Assembly: GCA_000469685.2 (NCBI GenBank)
Contig: LS997563.1
Span: forward strand, 46,370,250 to 46,434,249
Length of the DNA stretch: 64,000 nt
Source of the DNA: Haemonchus contortus
Taxonomy: Eukaryota; Nematoda; Chromadorea; Rhabditida; Trichostrongylidae
Reading direction: 5' to 3'
Shown: positions 50,386 to 62,222 of the stretch, in pieces
Position numbering within the stretch: position 1 is the stretch's first letter
Layout: every line of letters starts with the position of its first letter
Notes under the pieces: generated by a model
Seen by the model: the letters and a program-made list of their open reading frames with translations, nothing else
Database searches by the model: none
Told to the model about the DNA's origin: nothing
Translations under genes and position numbers: made by a program

Positions 50386-53300
50386 GGGAGTCATATATAA
50401 GATTATCATGAACAAGTCAAGAGTGAGGTAGTTAAAAAGAAATCAATCGAAGAAGCTTAAAGTACCATTTTTTCAATGCTGACTCTGCCGCTCCGAAAGG
50501 GCATCTAAAAAAAAACTCTAATTCCCAAGCTTTTTGCCAAACCTCTTCGCAAACAGTTGGCTTGTTAATCAGCTGTTGAGAGTAGTTGTAAGAAAGTACT
50601 TTATTCGCCGTATTCACTAGTGCATTCAATCGCTTGATGATCTCCATTATTTTTGGGATGCGCCACGTACTTTAGCGAGTGATGCTTTGATGTTCTTAAT
50701 TTAGATTGAGTAACTTGAATGCACTTTATAAAATCTCGTTTGAAGGAGAGTAGGTTCCTCATTGGGCACTCTCAAGTTGCTATTCCATCGTTGTCCCTGA
50801 ACCCCTGAACCTGGTGGTGCTAGAATACCCAATCGGCTTTAACAGTAAACCAGAATTCAGGTCAGAATGAAGACTTAATTTTTCTAATAAGAGATCGACG
50901 GGATGGAGGGAATGGAGGGGACGTGCTGAACGCCATCGCTACTGCATTACGGGAACGGATCCAAATCCAGCCGTCCTTAGACGTTTGCTTGATCTGTAGA
51001 GTTCCTCCCAATGGTATAAATTAGTTCCGTTAATGTGGGTAATTCGGGCAAATCGAATATCAACCGTTACGTTTTACGGCGCTTCTAATGGGCTCTGAAG
51101 AAATAACTCTGATGACCCAGTGCGTGGTGTTAACTGAAGGAACACATCGATTTTCTCATTGATGACAGACATTCACCTAATCGAATTATGTAGCATCATC
51201 CCCGGAGATACACTTGTAACGATCATGTGTGCGAGCGAAACATATCGAGTCACAAGCACCAATACATTCAAAGCTCCTTTTTGAAAAGCCGATGTAACGC
51301 TCCTAATAATGCCCAGAGTAGAACTTCTCAGTTGTATTTTGAACAGCTCGACTATAGGGCGAGTGGTGTGGAAGAGGGGAAGACCAGATTCAAAAGACTT
51401 ATGGTTAATCATAAAGGAGAGCGTTGGTTTAGATTACACTAAGATCATCTCCACAACGAGTGTCTGTCCTGCATTTTCTAATGAACCCCAATCTTCTGGG
51501 GAAATCCCACCTTTCCCAAGCTGGTTATGAATTAAGTGGCGTTGACAAAGACATATGAACTATTTCCCTGATTTTTTACTCAGTCAATGCTCAAAATCTG
51601 TAATATTCTATGGAACAAAGCGAAGCGCGGCGTTTCCTTTCCTAGACTCTCTACTATTCGAACATGTCATGCAATATCATAACGGCTGTTAAGTGGTGCG
51701 GTAAGGTAGTTTGTCAAGTGGGAACAGGAGTAATAACTCCCTTATCACACTGATATTAAAAGAGATATCGGTAGGTTCAGAGAGAAGAGAGGCAACGTCG
51801 AGAAAATCGATGTCAGAGAAAGTTCGTGTAATCATGCATTATCAGTCAGTGCCTAAGAAGACGAGTCACCGAAGCAGCGAAACTGGTTTAGCGCGACGGC
51901 AAGCGGCGTCATCGACGACGACGGTGGCGCCAGCGACAGTTGGCTGCTGGCCCAATGACAACGTCGAGAGTGTCATTTTTAGAATCTGAAGAACACGAAT
52001 CAATTAAATATTGTTGGTTCCATTATCACTGGAAAGGGAAGGGTGTGAGCATTGCTCATGAGCTACATATGTACATGGTAACCAAAAGGAGAGAGAAAGG
52101 AAAGGGTGAACATGCTGCGGTGGGACCTCTATACTCCCAAACGCGAGTCCATGATAAACTGCCTTCCTCACTTCGACATTGAGGAGCTAGCTCTAAAGGT
52201 AAATAACTAACTATGAAGCCTTAATAATTTCCGGGTTATTTACCAGTTTACTTCAGCGATTGCACATGCCATCAAAGGGTTCATCAAAATTGGTAATTCT
52301 GAAACGTTTGTTGGTTGTTCTAGGGAGGTGAGAGAAGTATAGAGTGATAAGATATAGTGATAAGGTAGGCTACAAAATCATCATTTATGAAGGGGCCGGG
52401 AGAGAGCGAGGTAATATTAAACTTTAGAAATAATGAGTAGATGCGATGAAGCGAGAGACGATGCCATCATCTCTCGTTCGAGCAGGTCCCTCTTTGAGCC
52501 CGTTGTGTTGATCTCCGGTAGGCCGGCGAGGGCTTCAGTGCGATGAAAATCGGTTTATTAGGAAGATTTTGTCTTGAATTAGACTTGGGTCAGCTTCAAG
52601 TCTATGTGGCCCGGAGAGATCGTAGGCCTTTTTATTTTGGACCAGATGCCGGCTGTTCGGTGTATTCAAGAAATCTCGGTCACGTTGAGCGAGGAAGCTT
52701 TTTTTCTAACCCCTTCATGATTCTTCCATGATAGGACGATAAGTCTGCTGATCTTATTATAGTTAATCAGTCATTTTCGTCGGAGCGCTTCTTGCGGGTT
52801 GGTCGATGACGATTTCCAATCCAAAACTGTCGAATACGAAATGACATCTCATTGATGCTTATGGCAAACGACTGGCGTCAGCGCGCGTGTTTCCGCTGGG
52901 TGAAAACAAGATAGATCAGCCACTATCAGTTATCATTAAAGCTCATTCATGCGAAGTAATTCGTCGTACGACGATGAACATCACGCCAAATTAGCGGAAG
53001 TGAATGGAAGATCCAAGGCTGAAAGGACTCAAGGGGTCTTTAGTCTCTTTTCAAAATGGTAGTGAGTTCAAAAAAATGCAACAATTAGCCCGCACGGACG
53101 TGCATTCGTAGAGCTGAACTTAACTTGAGTCCTGCCCTACCCTGTACGCTCTTTAAGAACGTTTGTTTGCGTTTCCAATACTCTGGTTTCAATAGGCAGC
53201 ATTTATCTTGTCTTGATTATTTACTTGTTCATTTTTCTTCATACTGCAGTAGATACGTCTGGTGAACGTCAAGTAGAGCTTAGGCATAGCCAACCCTACA

Positions 53301-53760
53301 GTAAGTCACCATTCCTTAGGATCAATTGCACGGAACTATGATTTTGCATCAGGGTGCGCCACGTATGCGACTCTGACTCATCTCGACGATTTTGACTATA
53401 AGGTTTTCAATACGTAAAACGAGTTGCATAGCGAATAGCTTCGAGTGCTCCAGTTCTGAAGAGATCTGATAGCAGTTAAATTATCTGCTATGTGGAATTT
53501 GTCAAGTTGAAAACCTTGCAGTTGGTCATTCCCACCAGTCTAATTGTTTTCCATTAAGAATAGGGAACACTCCCACAATTTTTGAGCATCCAGGACAAAT
53601 TGACGTTGTTATCCTCGAATAATTGTAACCTCTAAGCTGCGCTCCCATTCCAATTAATGATACCGCAGCCGAAATGAAACTTCGGAAGGATCACCTTCGC
53701 ATGACAAGTGCACGCAAAACTTGCTTGTCTGGTTTCACCTTTCTCAACGTACCCTTGTTT
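50386..53760. other. No supported gene
   Basis: Open frames of 60-92 codons occur on both strands (for example plus 51711-51989, with a GC-rich stretch at about 51880-51960; plus 52543-52731). None carries a motif I recognise or forms an exon series. Confidence 0.5.
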
Positions 53761-53770
53761 TTTTACACTG

Positions 53771-53962
53771 AAATGGCTGAGGGCGGAAGTGCAGACAGAC
53801 GAGGCAGTGAGGAGGAAAAAGTAGATTCAGGAGGACTTACTCCCAAATGATAGCGGGAATGAGCAGAATAATGAACATCAGATGGGAGGGGGAGATGGCG
53901 TCATTCTCAGCAGGTTATTGCTTCAAAGAAGACGCCTACCTACAAGAGCAGAGGTTGTGTAG
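53771..53962 (+). pseudogene. Unidentified short coding-like segment in two frames
   Basis: An ATG opens MAEGGSADRRGSEEEKVDSG and stops at TGA about 26 codons on. A second frame, entered at GATTCAG/GAGGAC (which would also serve as a splice acceptor), continues EDLLPNDSGNEQNNEHQMGG and ends with QRRRLPTRAEVV before a TAG. The two together read like one polar, acidic then basic protein broken by a frameshift, or like two overlapping exon choices. The family is unknown. Confidence 0.25.
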
Positions 53963-55708
53963 TGTTATGTGGAACGTTGGATAAGCTTAGAAGTCTCGCT
54001 TCACAGTAGGACGTTACGGGAACGAGGCCTGCAAGGGTATAATTTCACTCTAGCACTTATTCCGGAATTGCGGAGCTCTGAATTCAGTTCCCAGATAGCT
54101 TCAAATGTTGCTCTCTGTATTGTTTTCTTCAGTGAAAGGTTCGAGTCCAATAAAAGTGATGAAAGGAATATTCCGCAAGTGAAGATTATAACTACGATGT
54201 GACTCAACAAAGTGCTCCGCAAAATTGCCGATCGAGCAAGTCAACGCCTCAATTGATTCTGTACAACATCGGTACAGAAACCACGAACGAGGATGTCGCA
54301 GCTGCGAGGCCTATGAATAGTTACTGAAACCGGAAGTAGGAAGAAAAAGTCGAGTAGAAATCCTCCTAATTACATATGGGCTCCAAAGAACCTTGATTCT
54401 TTTCATGTCGCCAGACTTCTCAAGCAATTTAGTCTCAGAGATTATTCAATTAGGTTGGTCAGTTGGTTTCACTTGGCTAGCTCTTTTAGGAGAACTTCAC
54501 AAGCAAATTTTTCTGTAAAACGGCGTCTCCTGGAAGAACGAGGAGCGACTTTGGATCTACTACATTGAGAAGGCAATGAAATTCCGTGACGGGTACTTTA
54601 GGCCCGCATCCTCGGCCTGGCCTCTTCTGAAACAAATGTAATAGACAAACACTTTTTGGATCAAGAAGATTGAGGTGATTTCTAAGATTTCATTCATAAA
54701 ATTAAGGTCCTCATCGCTCAAAACAACGGGGGTATATGTAGGGTGGTGCGAAAGACAACTTGCAGAGTTGAAGAATTTTTCGTGGACCACCCAAGTCCAT
54801 GGGCTCAGGACTATCAAAGCACTAATTATTTGAAAATAATCATGGAACAATCTACAATTACAGGGAAAGGTAGGATAGCGAAGATGATAAAGGTAGAGTC
54901 CACGATAATTATAGATACCCAATTTCGGTGAAATAATGGAGGTTACGGTACAGAATAGTGCAGAGTGGCGAAGAAGGCATAAAATAGGCTTATTTAAAGA
55001 AAAAAAAAAGCTTCAGAAAAAGTGGTAAAGGGGGAGGCGTACATATGGCGGCGACATGGAAGGAGCATGCAGACTGGTGTCAGTCGTGAGCTTAAGCACT
55101 GGGCTGGCTACAGTAAACCAAAAGGCCAAAGTTGCCTTCCACTGTAGCCAAGGGTCACGACTAGCTATTTGAATTTTCAACATACGCTTCATTCCGAATG
55201 GTGTGGCTCATCCAGCCTTTTGGGAATCGGTAACCTTTGCGAATGACGTACAACGCATTGAGTCTCCGGGAGGCTATTGTGCCCTGTCAATATCGCCGTT
55301 CGATCTCACATCGCCACATATGGCATACATATGTAAATGTGGGGCGCAAATTCACCCCCAAAGTTCACCATGAAAACTCCTTCAAATAGATCGACTTTGG
55401 GTTTATAAGCGGTTCACTCAGATGGATCGAATATACCTTTGACGACAAAATTGCTACTCTGCCTCATTGTTAAAAAATCACACACGAATCATTGTTTTTT
55501 CCCCGAAAATTTAGTACGATCACAAGGTTCATGCCTGAAGGATTGACTTTGGTTAAGGAACTGATAAGTTCCCATCGACATCGAACTCAATGTACTGTTA
55601 CTTCCACATGAAGGGATGGCTCGGTTGTTTGAATGAAGTTAATGGGAGAGAAAATTAGCATCAGGAGCTCGATTAAGGTGGCTTGGGCTCAGAACCTGCA
55701 AAACTTTA
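53963..55708. other. No supported gene
   Basis: Frames at 53969-54222 lie on both strands over the same bases and have no motif. A minus frame at 54560-54922 (120 codons) is Cys/Tyr/Phe-rich and unrecognised. Confidence 0.5.
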
Positions 55709-56541
55709 CTAGTTCCGGGAACCGTTCGTGTGCTCATGATAAATTTTTATACAACTCCCCCAGAGATGAAATAAAGCGCCAAAAAAGAATTGAGAACAAC
55801 TGGGAGAATTGAACCGTCGACAAACACGCATTGGAGGTACAAGTGTGCCGGTAGAATCAACAAACTTCACGTCTTTTTTTGAAGAAGGCGTCTCTGCGTC
55901 TCTGATGGTTGCTGAACTGTCAAACATTTCTCCCACTTTAGCAGTCGGCAAGAGAACTTGCTCGTAACTGCCGTTCTCGGCTACAACTGTCACTCATGTC
56001 TTCCACTGACGGCTATCAATGTGCCCGCTTGAACGACATCGTTTTGGGGTGATTCTGGCCGAATCAACCACCTGAGCACCTGGCCCCATACCGCTTTACA
56101 TGCCTTTCGTCAAACTGGTTGGCGTCTCTTCGGGAAAATTCCATTTTGAGCACATACGTTATGCGTTCGTTCAGATATAGGTTAGTCAGGGTCCTGCAAA
56201 GTGGCTTTTTTTCTTACTGACTTCCATGAGGGAGCCAAAGATGAGAAAGCACCTCGTATTGTGAATTGCAACTGAGCAAGAACTGAACTCGACAAGCAAT
56301 CGTGCCATCGAAAATGAAGTTGATGGGAGTTAAAGAGATTGCCGAAGGTAAGGTAGGCCGAATCACATAGCGGTGAGGATTCTAGTGTGGGTGTAGGCGG
56401 GTAACAAGGACGAGTTTCTTTCCTGTTCCACATTGAAGAAAAAGACTCGGAGGTAAATGTCGAAATATTAGCGAAAACTCGAAGAGATGATGTGGTGATC
56501 ACGAATGCCAAAAGAGTGGAGCCAAATCTGATTTCTCTCAT
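55709..56541 (-). CDS. Possible two-exon secreted protein, unidentified
   Basis: The minus frame starting at 56541 opens with MREIRFGSTLLAFVITTSSL and RVFA-NIS, a good signal-peptide shape, and runs 119 codons to a stop at 56182. It contains a few Cys (PCYPPTP, PLCDSAY, WHDCLSS). A donor at 56253/56252 (CGAG/GTGCTT, phase 1) would join an exon at 55986-55709 (phase fits) that reads VAENGSYEQVLLPTAKVGEM and continues to VPPMRVCRRFNSPSC, giving 188 residues. The acceptor (AGTGACAG) lacks a pyrimidine tract, so the join is doubtful and the single-exon form is equally possible. I do not recognise the family. Confidence 0.25.
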
Positions 56542-56897
56542 CTGGTTTTCTTTTTAGAATGTACTTCAATGGCCCGTAAAGCATAAAATGGAGAGCACGT
56601 AGCGCCCAGCTCCGGAAAAAAGGCGATCAGGGCTCGGCCCAAGAACCCACATAATGTGGTAGACCGAAGAGGTTGTTACATCCTCAGTCAAGGAAAAACC
56701 TTTTCAGAACCCTCGAAAAGACCTTATTCCAGGTTCATAAAACGAATCCCGTTGTATGCCATTCAAATCCGCCATCGTCGGGAGTATCACTTCGGGTTCG
56801 CGAGTCGAACGTAAACGTGATTCAATTCCTAAGATCTTTCGATTGACATAAAGTTTACGGCATAACATTTGAACTATTTTGAAGCTTTATAATAAAA
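56542..56897. other. No supported gene
   Basis: Short AT-rich interval between the candidate secreted frame and a SINE; nothing recognised. Confidence 0.6.
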
Positions 56898-57172
56898 CAG
56901 ATGGTGTTGTGGCAAGTAACGCACAATTTCACACTCATGGTAACGGGTTCTGATTCCGGATCGATATTCGCCCAGGCCAAAGGAACCTTCCATCCTTTCG
57001 TGGTCGGTGAATTGGTACCAGACTCGTCTGGGAGGATAAAAGCACGGACTTGTTCATCGGCCGGCCACCGTAGGTCATTCATAGTCCACATACGCATTTT
57101 CTCACTAGGTTTCTGAAACGGAAGTCGAATGCGGGGGTGCGTACCTCAGACGGAATTGATTAACGCCAAAAC
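56898..57172 (+). repeat. tRNA-like SINE, full length
   Basis: The best copy for the family body: TGTTGTGGCAAGTAACGCAC (A-box like), GGGTTCTGATTCCGG (B-box like), CGCCCAGGCCAAAGGAACC, TTCCATCCTTTCGTGGTCGG, TTGGTACCAGACTCGTCTGG, GAGGATAAAAGCACGGAC, CGGCCACCGTAGGTCATT, GGAAGTCGAATGCGGGGG, then CAGACGGAATTGATTAACGCC-type tail. The minus frame at 56855-57097 is a shadow. Confidence 0.85.
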
Positions 57173-58205
57173 ATTTCATCCTTTGGACAGTTATACATTC
57201 TTCCACATGCATGACAAGTCAGCTCCTTGAATAATACTCGTTCTCAAGTTCCAGATGAGGATTATTTCTGAGGATCATCAAGCCTCGGGATAGCGATGAA
57301 ATTCCCAAAAACAGTCATGCTCAAAGTCTTCTTGGGAAGCTCGCTAATAGGTGTTCCCAACTTATTGATCAAACAGTTGACCGAAAAGTTTTTGTTGCAG
57401 AGAATATCAGGAACTTATTTGCTATGTGTCGTTGCGTTCGTTTTCATTTTTTCGCAGGGTCGTTACTCATCGAACAAACCGTTCAGAACCAGCCCTGTTC
57501 ACCCCAATAGAAGTGCCGAAAGTGACTAAACATTGGCGAAAAATGTCGTTTCAATTGCATTGAAAACCTGATCAAATTGAGGAATTCTGTTCTGGGAACA
57601 GTAACTGCGAAGGGGAATTTTGTTCTGGCATTTTGACAGATGCATTTCCAAACTGGTCACTGAAAATTTCAATATTGTTCTTTACTACAGCAAACTTTAG
57701 TCAGTTGAGTATGAGTACCTTAGTTAGTTATGGGGCTAAAGACAGAAAATGCTCAGTGCTGATCACTGCTTCCGAAAAAAAAGCGGATTTTTAAGTCCAC
57801 TGATTCGGCCTGAACTTGTTTTTGGCTTGCACAGTGGCTCAGAGAGATCAGTCGTTCGCAAGTCAGTATCGCCTTTTTACTGGAATCCCATAACTAGAAG
57901 TTGGGAGTGGATTAGGCTCCGACTCTAGTCAACGGGCTAGGTAGGCGTTGTCAGGAAAAATTCCATTCCCCAGCCACGCCATTTTCCCACTGCACCAATC
58001 CTGCCCATTGTGAATACATTTGAAAGGTAAATTTGTGCCAGTGTTCGCTACTTTCTGATTTGTAGTTGGTTTTGAAGAAGATAATTGTTCAACGTCGATC
58101 AGCTACTGATTCGCGCTGTGCAATCTATTCCATAAAACAAATGCCTGATGAACTTAAGCTTATAGATACTTTAGCTCAACGTTCATCGTAAACTATGATA
58201 CCTCA
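57173..58205. other. No supported gene
   Basis: A plus frame 57296-57529 contains a hydrophobic run followed by a strong acceptor-like TTTTTCGCAG at about 57450-57459 and the short open stretch GRYSSNKPFRTSPVHPNRSA. It might be a relic exon, but has no partner that I can join. Confidence 0.4.
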
Positions 58206-58442
58206 TTGCTGATACCATGTGAATCGCGCCCTTTCAAGGCGACTTTTGAGCTTAAGGGACAGCAGGAGAAACAAACCTGGAAAGCACGTTTTGGAGAAGA
58301 AATTTTCATGCGGCGACTTTCTACAGTCTCATCGGCTTGGTATGAAAAGAAAAAAACGATAGGGGTGGATAAAGAAAGCAAAGTAATAACCCCTGGGTCT
58401 TCAACTATTATTCAACAAGTGCAGAATCTTGTTGAGGCGTAG
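58206..58442 (+). other. Unidentified 78-codon open frame, possibly a terminal exon
   Basis: Protein-like and highly polar: KATFELKGQQEKQTWKARFG, then MRRLSTVSSAWYEKKK and a C-terminus SSTIIQQVQNLVEA before TAG. An acceptor-like CCCTTTCAAG lies at about 58230. No domain is recognised and no upstream exon was found. Confidence 0.25.
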
Positions 58443-59516
58443 CAACCTTCACCTTATCAACTTTGAACAGTTATCTCCTTCGGCATGGAGTGATTCTGGG
58501 TAAGAAAACCACCTCTTTTTCGGACCTTGTGTGAAGACAAACAATTTCAAACCTAAAGATATACGAATGGAGGGTGAATTAACACCCACTTAACTTAAAT
58601 ATATCTTACTTCGAGTATTCCTAATTCGGTTATCGTTCGCTTCCTTCAGTTCGTTCATTTCTTTTGCCATAAAAAGAAATAATTTTTCGGATTCTGTTCC
58701 TGACGATCGCTCTGAGATGGGCTTGTAACTGAAAAGGAATAGTAGTCAAGGCCCACGGTAGAGTAAGGGAGGTGCCGATAGTACAAAGGGCTCATCTGAT
58801 TGTGAGGTCAAAAAATCGTCCATAACTCGTCCACTTTGTGAGATTTCCGGAAGGCGTACTGCGGCGAAACAAGAGCAGTTGAAAACCTCAAGTTAAAACA
58901 GAGTCAAGACCGTATTGGTGAAACAATTTTCGAATCTCCCATTACCAAGCCTACTTATTATGCATGGTCTGAATGTTTTCGGTCGTGTTGTGTTGAGAGA
59001 CTTCGGGGGTTCCGTCTCTCTTGATGAGTTGAAAATTCTGACACTATCGTAGAAGTGTTCTCCGATTGTATTCATCGTCGAACGGAAACCTCCCGTAACC
59101 TCGCAAGGAGAGCAGGGTGATCACATTATCCACAGTCCTGGAGATTTGTCCCTTGGACTTAGCGGATTCATCCCAATTGCGAGGTAGAATCTCACAAGAT
59201 AGAGGCAATGACACGATTCCATGAAAAACTTCGAAATAATAACTACATCCATTGGCGAAAATCTTCCACTGGACTTAATACTGTCTATCACATTGTGAAG
59301 CAGTTCGTCGGGTGATCCAGAATTCGTTTTAAATGAGGGAGTTGCTGGGACTGCGAGTTTCCACCGCTGACATGGCAATCTGTGGTAGTCTTCCACATTA
59401 CTCGTTTCACCTTGTTCCGTGGGTTCCGTTTTGACTATTTTTCTGGTCCCATTTTTGACAAAATGCCAACAAAATTCTCAAAAAGTCTGATGTGCCGCGT
59501 GATGTGTACATACATA
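58443..59516. other. No supported gene
   Basis: Only short frames on both strands (for example minus 59121-59396); nothing recognised. Confidence 0.6.
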
Positions 59517-60085
59517 CAGGGGTGCCCAAAAAAAAAGAGACACTATGCATGGGGCCTAATCCAGGGCGTAATACGTCGCACCGATTGAAGCAGCAGAAGA
59601 ATGTGATTGGGTAGATTGTACTAAGAATGTTGCTTGATGAAAGGAAGCAGGAACTCGTGTGGTTCCTATATCGGCATCAAAATATGAAGCCGTCTTCCAT
59701 TGCGGACGCGCTCAAGACGACTTATGGGATATCGGTCGGCAACAAGCAGATACGCAACTTTCTCAGTCGAGTCGCTCACGGACAGATTCCTGGGCATCGT
59801 CGCTTAGGATCTGGAAGACCGCTGACTTCCTGTAGCCCCGACAACTCCGCAATGGTCTGCGATGTCGTGGGAGACGAGCCTCGCCGACCTCAGACGACAT
59901 CAGATTTGCGTGGCAAGAACTTTTGATTCCGTTCGTGCGGAAGGCCATTGAAGAATTCCGTGATCGACTACAATGTGTTGTTGATTTTGCGGGTGGTAAT
60001 ATTCAGTCAGAATCTAATAAAGTTTGATTACATTGGTGGTACAAGCCGAGCAGTGAAAGTGTCTCTTTTTTTTTGGGCACCCCTG
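59517..60085. mobile_element. Tc1/mariner-type non-autonomous element, 569 bp, perfect 28-bp inverted ends
   Basis: The ends 59517-59544 and 60058-60085 are exact 28-bp reverse complements (outer CAGGGGTGCCC, an A9 run, then GAGACACT). Each is flanked by TA (59515-59516 and 60086-60087), the target duplication of this superfamily. The inside holds only the start of a transposase frame (59627-59926) and an AT-rich rest. The identity of the ends suggests recent insertion, and a full-length relative elsewhere in the genome probably supplied the transposase. Confidence 0.95.
59627..59926 (+). pseudogene. Truncated transposase N-terminus (helix-turn-helix) inside the mariner element
   Basis: Ninety-nine codons from an ATG. 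Residues about 3-50 (ERKQELVWFLYRHQNMKPSS, IADALKTTYGISVGNKQIRN, FLSRV) look like the N-terminal helix-turn-helix that binds the inverted ends, and LGSGRPL recalls the GRPR-type hook between the two DNA-binding parts. The catalytic DDE/D region is wholly absent: the element ends 160 bp after the stop. If made, the product could bind the ends without cutting. Confidence 0.7.
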
Positions 60086-61550
60086 TATATTGCGCGGGTG
60101 CAGTAGAGTAAACCGTACAGTAGAATCAATGAGCTCCCTGAATACACCTACGTTTGTTCCATTTACCCGAAGGGTCGCCACCAATAGTGACTCAGAATCC
60201 TTTAGTGAAGACGGCTCTCAGTGAAGCGAAGATGATCAGCATTGTCACGTTATTATCAAAGTAAACATAACCAAAACTTCGCTTCAAAGGTGGGAGAGAC
60301 AAAGGAATGTCTCAAGTTTTTCTCAAAGCACAGCATTCACATGGCCATACCTAAGTTCAGAAAGGGGAACCGCTTCTCAAGCCCAAAAAAACTACTTGGC
60401 ACGAGGTGAGTGATAAGTTTGGGAGAGATAACCATCGGTGATACGGTAGTTGTTTTTCAAAATCGCGGTCACCGTCATTCGTCACACCTTTATGAGTAAT
60501 GTCGTTTTTATTGGGGGTGAATCCTTCTAATGAAACTTCCAGCAACAACCGATTTAATCACAAACGAAACCGCCTGGAACCTTGTGAGTTGGTGGATTCA
60601 ATGGAAGCACAGTTCGCCGAGAGCACTTTTTCAGCAATCCGTTGATGGCAGTTCAGGCGAATAGACAGTTGAGATCGTCTCAATGGCCTATTTGTTGTTT
60701 TTGTTAGCGAAAGTTGAAATCAAGAATGTGCCAAATGCGGTAGCAATAATGATGTAAGGGTGCCAGTAAACGCCCACGAAATGAGTGGGCACACATTTGT
60801 CAGACCGTCTAGGAGGAGACACTAGGGAAGTTAACTTCCTATCGATTCATATCCGCTGCTGCTTGGATACGAATTTGACTTCTACAGTTATATAGGCCCA
60901 TGCTACATGCTCGGCGATTTTTTGCCAACGTACCAAGTGGTGACGCGTAAATCTTGAGACACCGTTCAATATGGTCGTCATTTCTCTATAAAAACTTTCG
61001 TGGGCAACGATTGGGCTATCAAGAAATTCTGGAACAACTTCGGAGTTTCCATCAGTAGTGTACGAATAGTTCCCCGAGCGGTGCTCTTGTAAACCTATTC
61101 CCGATAATTGAGAGATCATCCCGCAATCGGCAGCAGTGCCTGTTTCGCTAACTCCAAAATCAACACTATATTCGGGAAAATTTCGTCAGCCTTAGTCGTT
61201 TATTTCCTAGCTCATAATTCGGAGATACTACGCTCCACGACGATCATCATCTAGACCACCAGTTGCTATCACCTCAACCTTTCAGCAGAGTGGGAAAAGT
61301 CTGAGATCATGGACAAGAAATCGGCGGAGCGAAATTCTTGAATGCGGTTGGAGCAGCATCGCTCGACTCTTTCAACAGGAAAGTCCCTGCTAAATCATTC
61401 CACAGCAACTGGCCGACAATCCCCGTCACAGCTGGATCCTCCATGACAACTCCAAAAAGATCGCTGTAAAGCTTCCTAAAAGGCAAAGGTCCGCTCGTGC
61501 TATTTAAAGGTGCACTTCCCTATAATTCCAGATCATCTGTTTTGGACGAA
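60086..61550. other. No supported gene
   Basis: Minus frames at 60357-60548 and 60847-61119 (90 codons) lack recognisable motifs. No repeat with clear ends was found. Confidence 0.55.
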
Positions 61551-61870
61551 TCATGGGACTGGTAGCTTAAAATAGTGGCGAAGAAAATTGTAATCAAAAA
61601 AGTAAGGGGTTAGACGAGAGTGTTTCGAAAAAAGCTGCATGAAAGAGGTTCGAGGTTCTTTGACGAGCTGTTCGAATGAGCGCGCCATTGCGTACAGCTG
61701 ACTACAGTAAGCTGCCCATGTGCAACGTTTGCGCCCCGGTGCGAAAGGTGCGACCTCTACAGCTTTTGCAATGCAATGCAATTAGGACTCGTCCGCCGCC
61801 CCAGGGTGTGCAGCTCGGCTGAGCAGAGATTTGGGGCCCTATTACGCCCTACCTATGCTGCTTCTCGACC
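61551..61870 (-). repeat. Interspersed repeat with a conserved peptide frame (copy 2)
   Basis: Inverted relative to the copy at 14106-14384. The minus frame reads VEVAPFAPGRKRC, then AAYCSQLYAMARSFEQLV. Shared DNA blocks include GGCGGACGAGT, GAGGTNGC, CAGCTGTANGCAAT and GCGCGC. Confidence 0.65.
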
Positions 61871-61963
61871 CAACAGCGTTCCCTGTGCTATCCTTGTGAG
61901 TTACCAATTCATCCTATAAAAAAATCTCAGAAACCATTTTCTAGTAAACTGTGCCTTCAAGCC

Positions 61964-62044
61964 AGGAATGGTGAGGAACGACATCCCAGCCAAGCCCCAG
62001 CGCGTTACTGTGGCTTGCCTGGGATGCCGTTCCTCACCATTCCT
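61964..62044. repeat. Strong 33-bp hairpin
   Basis: Arms 61964-61996 (AGGAATGGTGAGGAACGACA..) and 62012-62044 pair with two mismatches in 33, around a 15-nt loop. It could be a small fold-back element or the core of a larger decayed one. A transcription terminator role is not expected in a nematode. Confidence 0.85.
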
Positions 62045-62222
62045 ATTATTTGACCAGTCCCTTCAATCTTTCACCTTTTTGGGCACCTGTCTGAGAGATG
62101 TACATCATTTGTGATGTTTGAAGTTAAAGGGCTAAATTCTTTCTAGGGGAAGAGAGTGGTGGACATGCTCCTATGCTGGATGAGTGTCATAGGTAATAAT
62201 GGAGATTATATAGTACAAATAG

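Noticed and set aside
53137..53220. A possible promoter-like AT-rich stretch with scattered TATA-type runs
   Set aside because: Such runs are everywhere in this AT-rich DNA and no gene follows.
54131..54150. GGTTCGAGTCC, a perfect tRNA B-box
   Set aside because: No A-box, acceptor stem or anticodon arm can be built upstream.
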